Assembly (NCBI GenBank): GCA_009785875.1
Contig: WQUF01000224.1
Coordinates: forward strand, 1-12,377
Direction of reading: 5' to 3'
From: Oscillospiraceae bacterium
GTDB lineage: Bacteria; Bacillota; Clostridia; Clostridiales; Clostridiaceae
DNA: 12,377 bases
Shown: positions 6,678 to 12,377 of the stretch, piece after piece
Numbering within the stretch: the stretch's first letter is position 1
Layout of the letters: the number at the start of each line of letters is the position of its first letter
Notes under the pieces: generated by a model
The model's database searches: none
Seen by the model: the letters and a program-made list of their open reading frames with translations, nothing else
What the model was told of the DNA's origin: nothing
Made by a program: the position numbers and the translations under genes

Positions 6678-8807
6678 CTAAAGCTCTTTCTTTTTTATTT
6701 CTTCTATTGCAAACGCTTCTATTATATCTCCCTCTTTTACATCATTAAATTTATCTATAGTAAGCCCACATTCATAATTTTGATTTACTTCTTTTACATC
6801 GTCTTTAAATCTCTTTAAAGATGACAATGTGGATTCAAAAACAACAATTCCATCTCTTATTAATCTAACCTGACTATTTCTTGAGATCTTTCCAGATAGA
6901 ACATAGCATCCGGCAATTGTACCAACATTTGATAGTTTATAGATCTTTCTGACCTCACAGGAGCCAACTATCACCTCTTTTTTCTCAGGTTCCAGCATTC
7001 CAATCATAGCTTTTTTTACATCTTCAATTGCATCATAGATTACCCTGTAAGTCTGTATATGAACCATATCTTTGCTCGCTAGATTTTGAGCGTTTACATT
7101 TGGTCTCACATTAAATCCGATGATGATAGCATCAGATACATATGCAAGGGTTACATCGCTTTCTGTTATAGCTCCAACTCCAGAATGTATGACCCTCACT
7201 TTAACCTCATCTGTAGATAATTTCTCTAAAGACGAGTGTATTGCTTCAGCTGATCCCTGTACATCTGCTTTAACTATTATATCAAGCTCTTTAATCTTTC
7301 CTTCTTTTATCTGGCTATATAGGTCTTCAAGCGATACTCTGGTCCTCTTTGCTCCGCTATCTTTTTTATTTAGTTTTGAGGATTCCGCAATTTCTCTAGC
7401 AGTTTTTTCGTCTTTAACACAGGAGAATCTATCCCCAGCTTCGGGAACTTCTGATAATCCTATAACTTCTGCAGGTATGGAAGGTCCAGCACTCTTTATG
7501 GATTTCATTTTATCGTCAAACATTGCGCGGATTCTTCCATATGTATCTCCAACTACAATAGAATCTCCAACTTTTAAAGTTCCACTTTCAACTAAAAGTG
7601 TAGCGACTGGTCCCCTGCCTTTATCCAGATTAGCTTCGATGACTGCTCCATGTGCTTCTCTATTAGGATTAGCTTTTAATTCTTCCATTTCAGCGACTAA
7701 AAGCACCATTTCCAAGAGCTCATCTATTCCTATTTTTGCTTTTGCAGACACTAAAGAACAAATCGTCTTGCCGCCCCAATCTTCAGCTAAAAGATCATAA
7801 TCTGCAAGTTCTTGTTTAACTCTATCTATATTTGCACCAGGTTTATCTATTTTATTTATTGCTACTATTATTGGAACATTTGCTGCTCTCGAGTGATTTA
7901 TAGCTTCAATAGTTTGAGGCATGATGCCATCATCTGCAGCTACGACTAAAATTACTATATCGGTTATCTTTGCTCCTCTAGCTCTCATAGCTGTAAAAGC
8001 TTCATGCCCAGGTGTATCCAGAAAAGTTATTTTTTCACCATTTATTTCTACTGTATATGCGCCTATATGTTGAGTGATTCCACCTGCTTCTCCTTCTACA
8101 ACTTTAGATTTTCTAATAGCATCTAAAAGTGAAGTCTTTCCATGGTCAACATGGCCCATAACTGTTATAACAGGTGGTCTTTTTATGAGTTTACTTGCAT
8201 CTTCTTTCTCTTCTTCTACTTCTTTTACTATTTTGCACTCTTTGCATGTAATCTCTATACCAAATTTAGAACACAATTTCTTTGCAGTATCAAAATCAAT
8301 TTCTTGATTAATAGCTGCTATAACACCCAGGAAAATCAATGTTTTAATCACTTCATTTACAGGTTTATTTATTTTGCTTGAGAGATCCTTTATTGAAATA
8401 GTACTACCAATATCGATTGGATCAGTATTTAAATTAGTATTTACAGCCTCTTCAAATTTATTTTTTCTGAATTTTTTACCTTTTTTATAGTTATTATTCT
8501 TCTCAACCAGATTTTCATATTTATCTTCAATTTTCTGCTTTTCATTTAATATACGAATTTGATCGTTATCTACAACCGCAACCTCTGCAACTTCTTCTTT
8601 TTTTATTTCTTTGCTCTTTCCATTTAAATTATTGCTTCCACTATTTCCAGCATAGAACTCTTTAATTATATCCAAATATTCACCTTCAATCACACTCATA
8701 TGGTTTTTTACATTTACATCTAGGTTTTCAGCTTTAATAAAATTAATTAAATCTTTGCTAGAAATTTCCATCTCTTTAGCAAGCTCATATACTCTTATTC
8801 TAGCCAT
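6678..8807 (-). CDS. infB: Translation initiation factor IF-2
   Basis: IF2 is the GTPase that brings fMet-tRNA to the 30S subunit and drives subunit joining. The 709-residue product has an N-terminal IF2-N domain (MARIRVYELAKEM, about 1-50), a Lys/Asn-rich linker, a second IF2-N domain (about 137-190), the G domain with GHVDHGKT (218-225), DTPGHEAF (264-271) and NKIDKP (318-323), then the EF-Tu-like domain 2, domain 3 and the fMet-tRNA-binding domain. A GTG start at 8814-8816 is possible in frame but lies within the GGGGTG ribosome binding site, so the ATG at 8805-8807 with a 7-8-nt spacing is preferred. A CKEC pair at 188-191 sits at the end of the second IF2-N domain; I do not know its meaning. 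The linker is short compared with E. coli IF2. Confidence 0.97.
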   Translation of the reverse strand: MARIRVYELAKEMEISSKDLINFIKAENLDVNVKNHMSVIEGEYLDIIKEFYAGNSGSNNLNGKSKEIKKEEVAEVAVVDNDQIRILNEKQKIEDKYENLVEKNNNYKKGKKFRKNKFEEAVNTNLNTDPIDIGSTISIKDLSSKINKPVNEVIKTLIFLGVIAAINQEIDFDTAKKLCSKFGIEITCKECKIVKEVEEEKEDASKLIKRPPVITVMGHVDHGKTSLLDAIRKSKVVEGEAGGITQHIGAYTVEINGEKITFLDTPGHEAFTAMRARGAKITDIVILVVAADDGIMPQTIEAINHSRAANVPIIVAINKIDKPGANIDRVKQELADYDLLAEDWGGKTICSLVSAKAKIGIDELLEMVLLVAEMEELKANPNREAHGAVIEANLDKGRGPVATLLVESGTLKVGDSIVVGDTYGRIRAMFDDKMKSIKSAGPSIPAEVIGLSEVPEAGDRFSCVKDEKTAREIAESSKLNKKDSGAKRTRVSLEDLYSQIKEGKIKELDIIVKADVQGSAEAIHSSLEKLSTDEVKVRVIHSGVGAITESDVTLAYVSDAIIIGFNVRPNVNAQNLASKDMVHIQTYRVIYDAIEDVKKAMIGMLEPEKKEVIVGSCEVRKIYKLSNVGTIAGCYVLSGKISRNSQVRLIRDGIVVFESTLSSLKRFKDDVKEVNQNYECGLTIDKFNDVKEGDIIEAFAIEEIKKKEL

Positions 8808-8899
8808 ATCATTCACCCCTTGAGTTTATTTTGTTCAAAATACTATTTGTAAGATTTTTATCTTCATTCCTATGGCACTTATTTATTCTCTATGATACT

Positions 8900-9169
8900 T
8901 CATTCATCTAAGCTTAATTCATCCTTCAATCTGTCGTATATACTAGCATCTAGTTTTACTTCCAAATTTTTCTCGAGCCGGTTTGTTTTAATAGCTTTAT
9001 TAAGGCATTCCATGCTTCTGCAAATATATGCTCCTCTTCCAGGTTTCTTCCCTTTTAAATCTATGGAAATTTCACCCTCTTTACTCCTCACCACACGAAT
9101 TAAATCCCTTTTATTTTTCATTTCTCCGCAACCAGTACACATCCTCTGTGGTATCTTCCTTACTTTCAT
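8900..9169 (-). CDS. ylxR: YlxR / RnpM family RNase P modulator
   Basis: The 89-residue basic protein has the YlxR signature: CTGCGEMKNKRDLIRVVR (C11, C14), the GRGAYIC motif (44-50) and a second cysteine pair C50/C55, then NKAIKTNRLEKNL. Family structures show an RNA-binding surface around GRGAY, and the B. subtilis member (RnpM) binds the RNase P RNA and lowers its activity. The ATG at 9167-9169 follows GGAGGAGAT, a strong ribosome binding site in the 25-nt gap after nusA. The L7Ae-like gene ylxQ, which usually follows, is missing: only 92 nt without a plausible frame separate this gene from infB. Confidence 0.94.
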   Translation of the reverse strand: MKVRKIPQRMCTGCGEMKNKRDLIRVVRSKEGEISIDLKGKKPGRGAYICRSMECLNKAIKTNRLEKNLEVKLDASIYDRLKDELSLDE

Positions 9170-9194
9170 ATCTCCTCCTAAAGGCTAAAGCACA

Positions 9195-10226
9195 CTATTT
9201 GCTTTTAATATCGATTTTCCAACCTGTGAGTTTAGCTGCAAGCCTTGCATTTTGCCCCTCTTTACCTATAGCTAAAGAAAGAAACTCAGGCGCAACTAAA
9301 ACAAGTGCAGATTTATTATCTTCGTTTAATGTAACATCTACAACAGTAGCTGGACTGAGTGCATTTGAAATATACTCTTCAGGTAATTTGCTCCATTTTA
9401 TAATATCAATTTTTTCATTTTTTAGTTCATCAACGATATTCTTCACTCGAGTCCCTTTTGCACCAACACAAGCACCCATTGGATCTACATTTTCATCCTT
9501 TGAATATACGGCTATTTTAGTTCTTGAACCTGCTTCCCGAGCTATAGATTTAATTTCTACAGTACCATTATATATTTCCGGAACTTCAAACTCAAACAAT
9601 CTTTTAACAAATCCAGGATGTGTTCTAGATATCACTATGTATGCACCTTTGGGTTTATTTTGAACCTCCACCACGTAGAGCTTAATAGGCTCATTAAATT
9701 TGTATTCTTCACCGGGTATCTGACCAGTTGGAGCAAGGATCGCTTCAGTACTCCCTATTTTAACCAGAATAGAGGATTTTTCTTTTCTCAAGACGATTCC
9801 AGTGACTATATCATCTTCTTTTTCAGCAAATTCATTGTAAGTTAACTTTCTCTCTTCCTCTTTAATTCGTTGAACCACAACTTGCCTAGCCGCTTGGGCT
9901 GCAACTCTTCCGAATGTTTTTGGCGTCACTTCTTTATTCACGATATCGTCAACAACATATTTGCTATTTATCGCCTTTGCTTCGGAAAGGGAAATCTCCG
10001 TGTTCTTATCTAATAAGTTTTCATCTTCCACAACTTTATACTGACCATATACATGAAAATCTCCAGTCTCTTTATCTAATGTGACACTAACATTTTGAGA
10101 CGATCCTCCATAATTTTTTTTATAAGCAGATTCTAAAGCTTGAATTATAGTATTAAAAAGCAGTTCTTCACTAATACCTTTATCCTTAGTAATCTCTCTC
10201 AATGCATCAATTAATTCTTTTCCCAT
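9195..10226 (-). CDS. nusA: Transcription termination/antitermination protein NusA
   Basis: NusA binds RNA polymerase and the exit-channel RNA, modulating pausing, intrinsic termination and antitermination. The 343-residue protein has the polymerase-binding N-terminal domain (1-125, including TPKTFGRVAAQAARQVV), an S1 domain (about 135-200, ending YIVISRTHPGF), KH1 (VDPMGACVGAKGTRVKNI, 248-264) and KH2 (LAIGKEGQNARLAAKLTGW, 318-336). It ends right after KH2 without the acidic repeats of proteobacterial NusA, which is normal in Bacillota. The ATG at 10224-10226 overlaps rimP by 16 nt, and its GGAGG lies within rimP codons, so it depends on rimP translation. Confidence 0.96.
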   Translation of the reverse strand: MGKELIDALREITKDKGISEELLFNTIIQALESAYKKNYGGSSQNVSVTLDKETGDFHVYGQYKVVEDENLLDKNTEISLSEAKAINSKYVVDDIVNKEVTPKTFGRVAAQAARQVVVQRIKEEERKLTYNEFAEKEDDIVTGIVLRKEKSSILVKIGSTEAILAPTGQIPGEEYKFNEPIKLYVVEVQNKPKGAYIVISRTHPGFVKRLFEFEVPEIYNGTVEIKSIAREAGSRTKIAVYSKDENVDPMGACVGAKGTRVKNIVDELKNEKIDIIKWSKLPEEYISNALSPATVVDVTLNEDNKSALVLVAPEFLSLAIGKEGQNARLAAKLTGWKIDIKSK

Positions 10227-10699
10227 TGTATCCTCCTAAAGTCGAACCATAAACTTATTTGCTTTATATTGTTTCTTAAAATATTAATTGTTTTACCTTC
10301 ATATTCAATCACAATGAAATCTCTATTAAAGTCTTTTAAGCACGCCACAATTTTTTTAGGCATATTAGAATCAATAATTTTTTTTAGTTTGATATTTACT
10401 TGATGATCTTTATACATTTCAAGGTGTGCATCAGTAAATAAAACCCTCTCAATGCCTGGCGAAGATATTTCTAACCTGTAAGAAAAAGGAATCGGATCTT
10501 TTTCATCTAAAAAATCACTTATGCTATCTGAAACCTGTTCGCAATCATCAAAAGTTACTCCATCTTTTTTGTCGATATATACGCTAAGGTAATTTGAACC
10601 ATTTTTCTTGATGAATTCAATATGGTATAAATCTACACCTTTACTTTGCGCAATATCTTTTATAGTCGGAGTGATGGATTCTAAAATTTTATCGTTCAT
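10211..10699 (-). CDS. rimP: Ribosome maturation factor RimP
   Basis: RimP is needed for 30S assembly and helps S12 incorporation. The 162-residue protein has the family order: GVDLYHIEFIKKNGSNYLSV (first domain strands), GVTFDDCEQVSDSISDFLDE, the hallmark YRLEISSPGIERVL (about 78-91), and a C-terminal SH3-like part ending IKQISLWFDF. Length is normal. The ATG at 10697-10699 is preceded by GAGGTG. It is the first gene of the operon, about 110 nt downstream of a strong promoter. polC, often found upstream of rimP in Bacillota, is not present; an accessory scar lies there instead. Confidence 0.95.
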   Translation of the reverse strand: MNDKILESITPTIKDIAQSKGVDLYHIEFIKKNGSNYLSVYIDKKDGVTFDDCEQVSDSISDFLDEKDPIPFSYRLEISSPGIERVLFTDAHLEMYKDHQVNIKLKKIIDSNMPKKIVACLKDFNRDFIVIEYEGKTINILRNNIKQISLWFDFRRIQWEKN

Positions 10700-10762
10700 T
10701 TTTCACCTCATAGTAAGAAAAAATATTAAGATAATTAAATGATTAACTTTATCAAATAAATA

Positions 10763-10799
10763 GAAAGAGCGGGAAAATTCCCACTCATTTCGTTGAAAT
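10763..10799 (-). promoter_or_regulatory. rimP leader: alternative hairpins, possible attenuator
   Basis: In the minus-strand leader GAGTGGG (10780-10786) pairs with CCCGCTC (10767-10773) with one G-U pair, followed by a U-rich stretch TTTCTATTTATTT. The shape is that of an imperfect intrinsic terminator ahead of rimP. The stem can be extended by GAAA (10788-10791) pairing with TTTC (10763-10766) across a bulge. The same GAAA can instead form a small upstream hairpin, ATTTC-AAC-GAAAT (10787-10799). The two forms exclude each other, which would suit attenuation. NusA feedback is a reasonable but untested idea. Confidence 0.5.
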
Positions 10800-10814
10800 A
10801 TGCTTCTTTTATAT

Positions 10815-10842
10815 ATTATACCATATAATATTTTATTAGCAA
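10815..10842 (-). promoter_or_regulatory. Main promoter of the rimP-pnp operon
   Basis: TTGCTA (10837-10842) and TATAAT (10815-10820) lie 16 nt apart on the minus strand, with TG one base before the -10 box (extended -10). The 25 bases upstream of the -35 box are almost all A/T and could act as an UP element. Expected start of transcription is near 10808. No other promoter of this quality was seen between here and rpsO. Confidence 0.75.
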
Positions 10843-10935
10843 GGCTTAAAATAAACTAATTTTATTTTCCCATAATCCCATAATCCTTCTTTAACTAGGG
10901 AAATGTTATACATAAAATAAACAAAGGATGCTGTG

Positions 10936-11368
10936 TTAGTGTTTTATCAAGCTTCTCTCTACTTCCTGCCTTGACAAACCCGTGCATTTGCATATATCCT
11001 CAACAGACATACCATTAGTAAACATGTTATTTACAAATGTTACAAATGTGTTCTGCATTTGTAATAAATTTAATTCCATCTGCTGTTTTTTTATTTCAGT
11101 CTGCTGTTTCTCTATTATGGCTTGCATCTTCTCTTTTTCAACTCTTGTTACCTTTTCCAACCAATCCTTTTCAATCTTGTCTCGTTCTCGTTCTCATTCA
11201 AATATCAAGTTATTTCGTTCTCGTTCCCATTCAAATATCAATTTTTCAGCCAATACATCTGCCACTCCTTCCTTAACTACCTATGACCGCCGGTGCTGAT
11301 AAAGTTAGTATACGTTTATAAATTTTATCGAATATTTGGGTAATAGCTTGCTCACTTATAAAAATCAT
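10936..11368 (-). pseudogene. Decayed Rpn/PD-(D/E)XK nuclease family transposase
   Basis: Two pieces of one gene are visible. The N-terminal piece (11273-11368) reads MIFISEQAITQIFDKIYKRI and goes on to LTLSAPAVIGS before a stop. The C-terminal piece (10936-11280) lies in another frame: VVKEGVADVLAEKLIFEWER, a coiled-coil rich in E, K and Q, then GMSVEDICKCTGLSRQEVER and the stop. Starts of the type 'LTLSxxAVIxFINGLF' and ends with a helical 'IAxITGLSxEEV' are typical of Rpn/YhgA-like PD-(D/E)XK transposase-like proteins of about 300 residues. The central nuclease domain is deleted. The C-terminal piece also has an in-frame TGA at 11194-11196, where a duplicated repeat has TGG (Trp). The remaining 74-codon frame from 11160 is not expected to be functional. 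Family assignment is by motif recall. Confidence 0.7.
11181..11241 (-). repeat. Tandem 33-nt repeat inside the transposase remnant
   Basis: Two near-identical 28-nt blocks (11181-11208 and 11214-11241) lie 33 nt apart, encoding LIFEWERERNN followed by LIFE-stop-ERERDK. The 11-codon spacing shows that this was an in-frame duplication in the coiled-coil part. One G-to-A change turned the tryptophan codon of the second copy into TGA. Confidence 0.85.
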
Positions 11369-11494
11369 CTTCCATCTGAATTTAGTATAGCATAAATACT
11401 CATAAGTATAGGGATACATCATCCTTTGGTCGCATAATTCCCTTAACAGAAATTTTTTATAGACCTATCCTTTATGAGCTGCTTCAACAATACA

Positions 11495-11523
11495 ATTATA
11501 TCAAATAGGAAATTTATATTCAA
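11495..11523 (-). promoter_or_regulatory. Orphan promoter reading into the transposase remnant
   Basis: TTGAAT (11518-11523) and TATAAT (11495-11500) are spaced 17 nt, with TG one base before the -10 box. The transcript would start near 11488 and enter the broken transposase after a leader of about 120 nt. The leader contains GGTC...GACC with an inner ATTTC/GGGAAT pairing (about 11430-11466). It is probably the old transposase promoter, or it makes a short non-coding RNA. Confidence 0.55.
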
Positions 11524-11639
11524 GAAAATTGATATCTTTAGATACGGCTAACATATCAACTTCTGTGGCATAAATGGAAAGAGGAATGCTATTTATCCGC
11601 TTATTAAAAAATTATTCCTTAAAATTAAAAAATAGTCAA

Positions 11640-11668
11640 TTTTTCCTCAGATCTGTCATAGATATAAT
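11640..11668 (+). promoter_or_regulatory. Probable promoter of the ParB-like gene
   Basis: TATAAT at 11663-11668 lies 33 nt before the start codon. At 17-nt spacing the -35 place holds TTTTTC, far from consensus, so the promoter is weak or activated. The spacer contains the palindrome CAGATCTG (11648-11655), which could be a small operator. Confidence 0.4.
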
Positions 11669-11701
11669 ATATGAAAATTAAAAATATGGAGGATAATTTC
11701 T

Positions 11702-12377
11702 ATGCCTATTATTAAAAAATCTGATGTTATTCAAGAATGGGATTTTAGCGATCCTAATGATGAAAAGGAAAAAACAGCCAAGCATAAACGTGTTATTAAG
11801 GAAGAGCTCGTCCAGGAATGGGACTTCAGCGAAAACAAAGATGGTGAAAATGAAGAGCTCATTCAGGAATGGGACTTCAGCGAAAACAAAGATGAAAATG
11901 ATGAAAATGAAGTGCTCATAAAAGAATGGGATTTCAGTGGTGCTGATAAAGAGGAATTTAAAGAAGGTTTTGATTTAGATAATTGTGAGTTTTTTGAGGA
12001 ACAAGATATTGATGCTACGCCAAATTCTAAAGCTTCAAAACCAGAAACCAGCGATGTATTTTTAGACACTATAGCTAATTTTTCAGAAAAATTTGAATAT
12101 ATCAGTCTGCCTAATTTAGTTGATATAGATAATTCAATAAATTTCTTTCCAAATCCAAGCGATGAGGAACTCCTTGATCTCATGGAATCGCTGGAAATTT
12201 TCGGCTTGCTTTCACCACTTACTGTTATAAAGTGCAAGGATTCCGATATGTATACTGTAGTCTCTGGAAGATCGAGACTTGCTGCCTTAAAGAAGCTTTA
12301 TGATCAATCATTTGAGTCAAATTATTATAGCATCCCTTGCAGAGTCCTGGATCCAGATACTGACCCGTCTATAATTC
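11702..12377 (+). CDS. ParB-like protein with EWDFS repeats (runs off the right edge)
   Basis: 225 codons are open to the window end without a stop. The ATG at 11702-11704 follows GGAGG (11688-11692). Residues 1-130 form an acidic, low-complexity arm with four copies of [LV][IV][QK]EWDFS at 9-16, 36-43, 53-60 and 72-79, separated by Glu/Asn/Lys/Asp-rich linkers. From about 133 a ParB N-terminal (ParB/Srx) domain begins: EYISLPNLVDID, then DEELLDLMESLEIFGLLSPLTVI (box I type, 154-176), VVSGRSRLAALKKL (box II type, 186-199) and IPCRVLD. In chromosomal ParB, box II reads GERRxxAA and binds CTP; here it is GRSRLAAL, keeping Gly and the last Arg. No helix-turn-helix is reached in the window. It could be a partition protein, an element-encoded regulator or a ParB-type nuclease. 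I do not recognise the arm. It is transcribed away from the rimP operon. Confidence 0.82.
   Translation, partial: MPIIKKSDVIQEWDFSDPNDEKEKTAKHKRVIKEELVQEWDFSENKDGENEELIQEWDFSENKDENDENEVLIKEWDFSGADKEEFKEGFDLDNCEFFEEQDIDATPNSKASKPETSDVFLDTIANFSEKFEYISLPNLVDIDNSINFFPNPSDEELLDLMESLEIFGLLSPLTVIKCKDSDMYTVVSGRSRLAALKKLYDQSFESNYYSIPCRVLDPDTDPSII
11801..11938 (+). repeat. In-frame tandem repeats encoding the EWDFS motifs
   Basis: Three consecutive units start with GAAGAGCTC or GAAGTGCTC at 11801, 11852 and 11909, giving periods of 51 and 57 nt (17 and 19 codons). The first two share a stretch of more than 20 identical bases around CAGGAATGGGACTTCAGC and on into the Lys-Asp linker. The third and the separate first motif at 11726-11749 differ mostly at silent positions (GAC/GAT, TTC/TTT, AGC/AGT), so the protein motif is kept better than the DNA. 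Confidence 0.85.

Larger units (their letters stand above)
11369..11701. other. Intergenic region between the transposase remnant and the ParB-like gene
   Basis: No convincing gene is visible on either strand in these 333 bases. They hold the divergent control signals: an orphan minus-strand promoter at 11495-11523 with a possible structured leader (about 11420-11480), and the probable plus-strand promoter and ribosome binding site of the ParB-like gene on the right. The composition is very A/T-rich. Confidence 0.6.

Noticed and set aside
7120..7800. A 226-codon plus-strand open frame opposite infB
   Set aside because: It is antisense to the IF2 G domain and domain 2, Ser/Thr/Pro-rich as expected for a shadow frame, with no ribosome binding site or family resemblance.
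9028..9663. A 211-codon plus-strand open frame opposite ylxR-nusA
   Set aside because: It spans two real genes and their intergenic ribosome binding site. Its Ser/Leu/Phe-rich composition is typical of antisense shadows.
10848..10886. A/T inverted repeat (AAAATAAA/TTTATTTT) and an 8-nt tandem CCCATAAT upstream of the operon promoter
   Set aside because: The stem is pure A/T with no U tail, and the repeat is only about two units. It fits chance or an UP-element-like tract better than a terminator or a repeat locus.
10982..11299. Plus-strand open frames of 105 and 79 codons over the transposase remnant
   Set aside because: They are antisense to the coiled-coil repeat region. The Cys/Phe/Ser richness and the SRSHSN repeats come from the 33-nt DNA repeat in the opposite strand.
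11863..12237. A 124-codon Ser-rich minus-strand open frame
   Set aside because: It is antisense to the ParB-like gene, which has a good ribosome binding site, a recognisable domain and codon drift at silent positions.
1..12377. CRISPR arrays, tRNA or rRNA genes
   Set aside because: No regularly spaced repeats with unique spacers and no recognisable tRNA or rRNA sequence were seen. The short repeats present are coding or gene-end duplications.

Overview
The window looks like a chromosomal piece of a low-G+C member of the Bacillota, probably a Clostridia or Tissierellia type. The gene order rimP-nusA-ylxR-infB-rbfA-nrnA-truB-ribF-rpsO-pnp, the A/T-rich codon use, the strong AGGAGG-type ribosome binding sites and the 343-residue NusA without a C-terminal acidic extension all point there. 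No species can be named from the sequence alone.

Layout, left to right. Positions 1-250 hold the start of a RelB/DinJ-type antitoxin gene (minus strand, running off the window) with a clear promoter. Its -35 box sits in the spacer of a perfect inverted repeat, a likely autorepression operator. Positions 219-852 hold a broken NotI-like restriction-modification unit: the C-terminal part of a cytosine-5 DNA methyltransferase followed, with a 17-nt overlap, by the N-terminal metal-binding part of a NotI-family endonuclease. Both are cut at their outer ends, and the methyltransferase piece begins directly behind the pnp terminator.

Positions 855-10842 are the conserved translation/RNA operon, all on the minus strand. 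A strong promoter at about 10815-10842 and a structured leader precede rimP. The products then act in ribosome maturation (RimP, RbfA), transcription elongation (NusA), RNase P modulation (YlxR/RnpM), translation initiation (IF2), nanoRNA turnover (NrnA), tRNA pseudouridylation (TruB), flavin cofactor synthesis (RibF), the small ribosomal subunit (S15) and RNA decay (PNPase). The genes are tightly packed with overlaps of 4 to 17 nt or short gaps. The L7Ae-like gene ylxQ, usual between ylxR and infB, is absent. A second strong promoter overlaps the end of ribF and drives rpsO-pnp. Its leader can fold into a hairpin whose loop is complementary to the rpsO ribosome binding site, a candidate S15 autoregulatory pseudoknot. 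Downstream of rpsO lies a second, degenerate copy of the rpsO 3' end, and the pnp leader carries two hairpins.

Positions 10900-11700 are an accessory scar: an internally deleted, frameshifted and stop-interrupted Rpn/PD-(D/E)XK-family transposase, with an orphan promoter pointing into it. From 11702 a plus-strand gene runs off the right edge. It encodes a ParB-like (ParB N-domain) protein whose acidic N-terminal arm carries four copies of an EWDFS motif, which I do not recognise from any described family. The most novel-looking items are this EWDFS-repeat protein, the rpsO leader pseudoknot and the rpsO-tail duplication.
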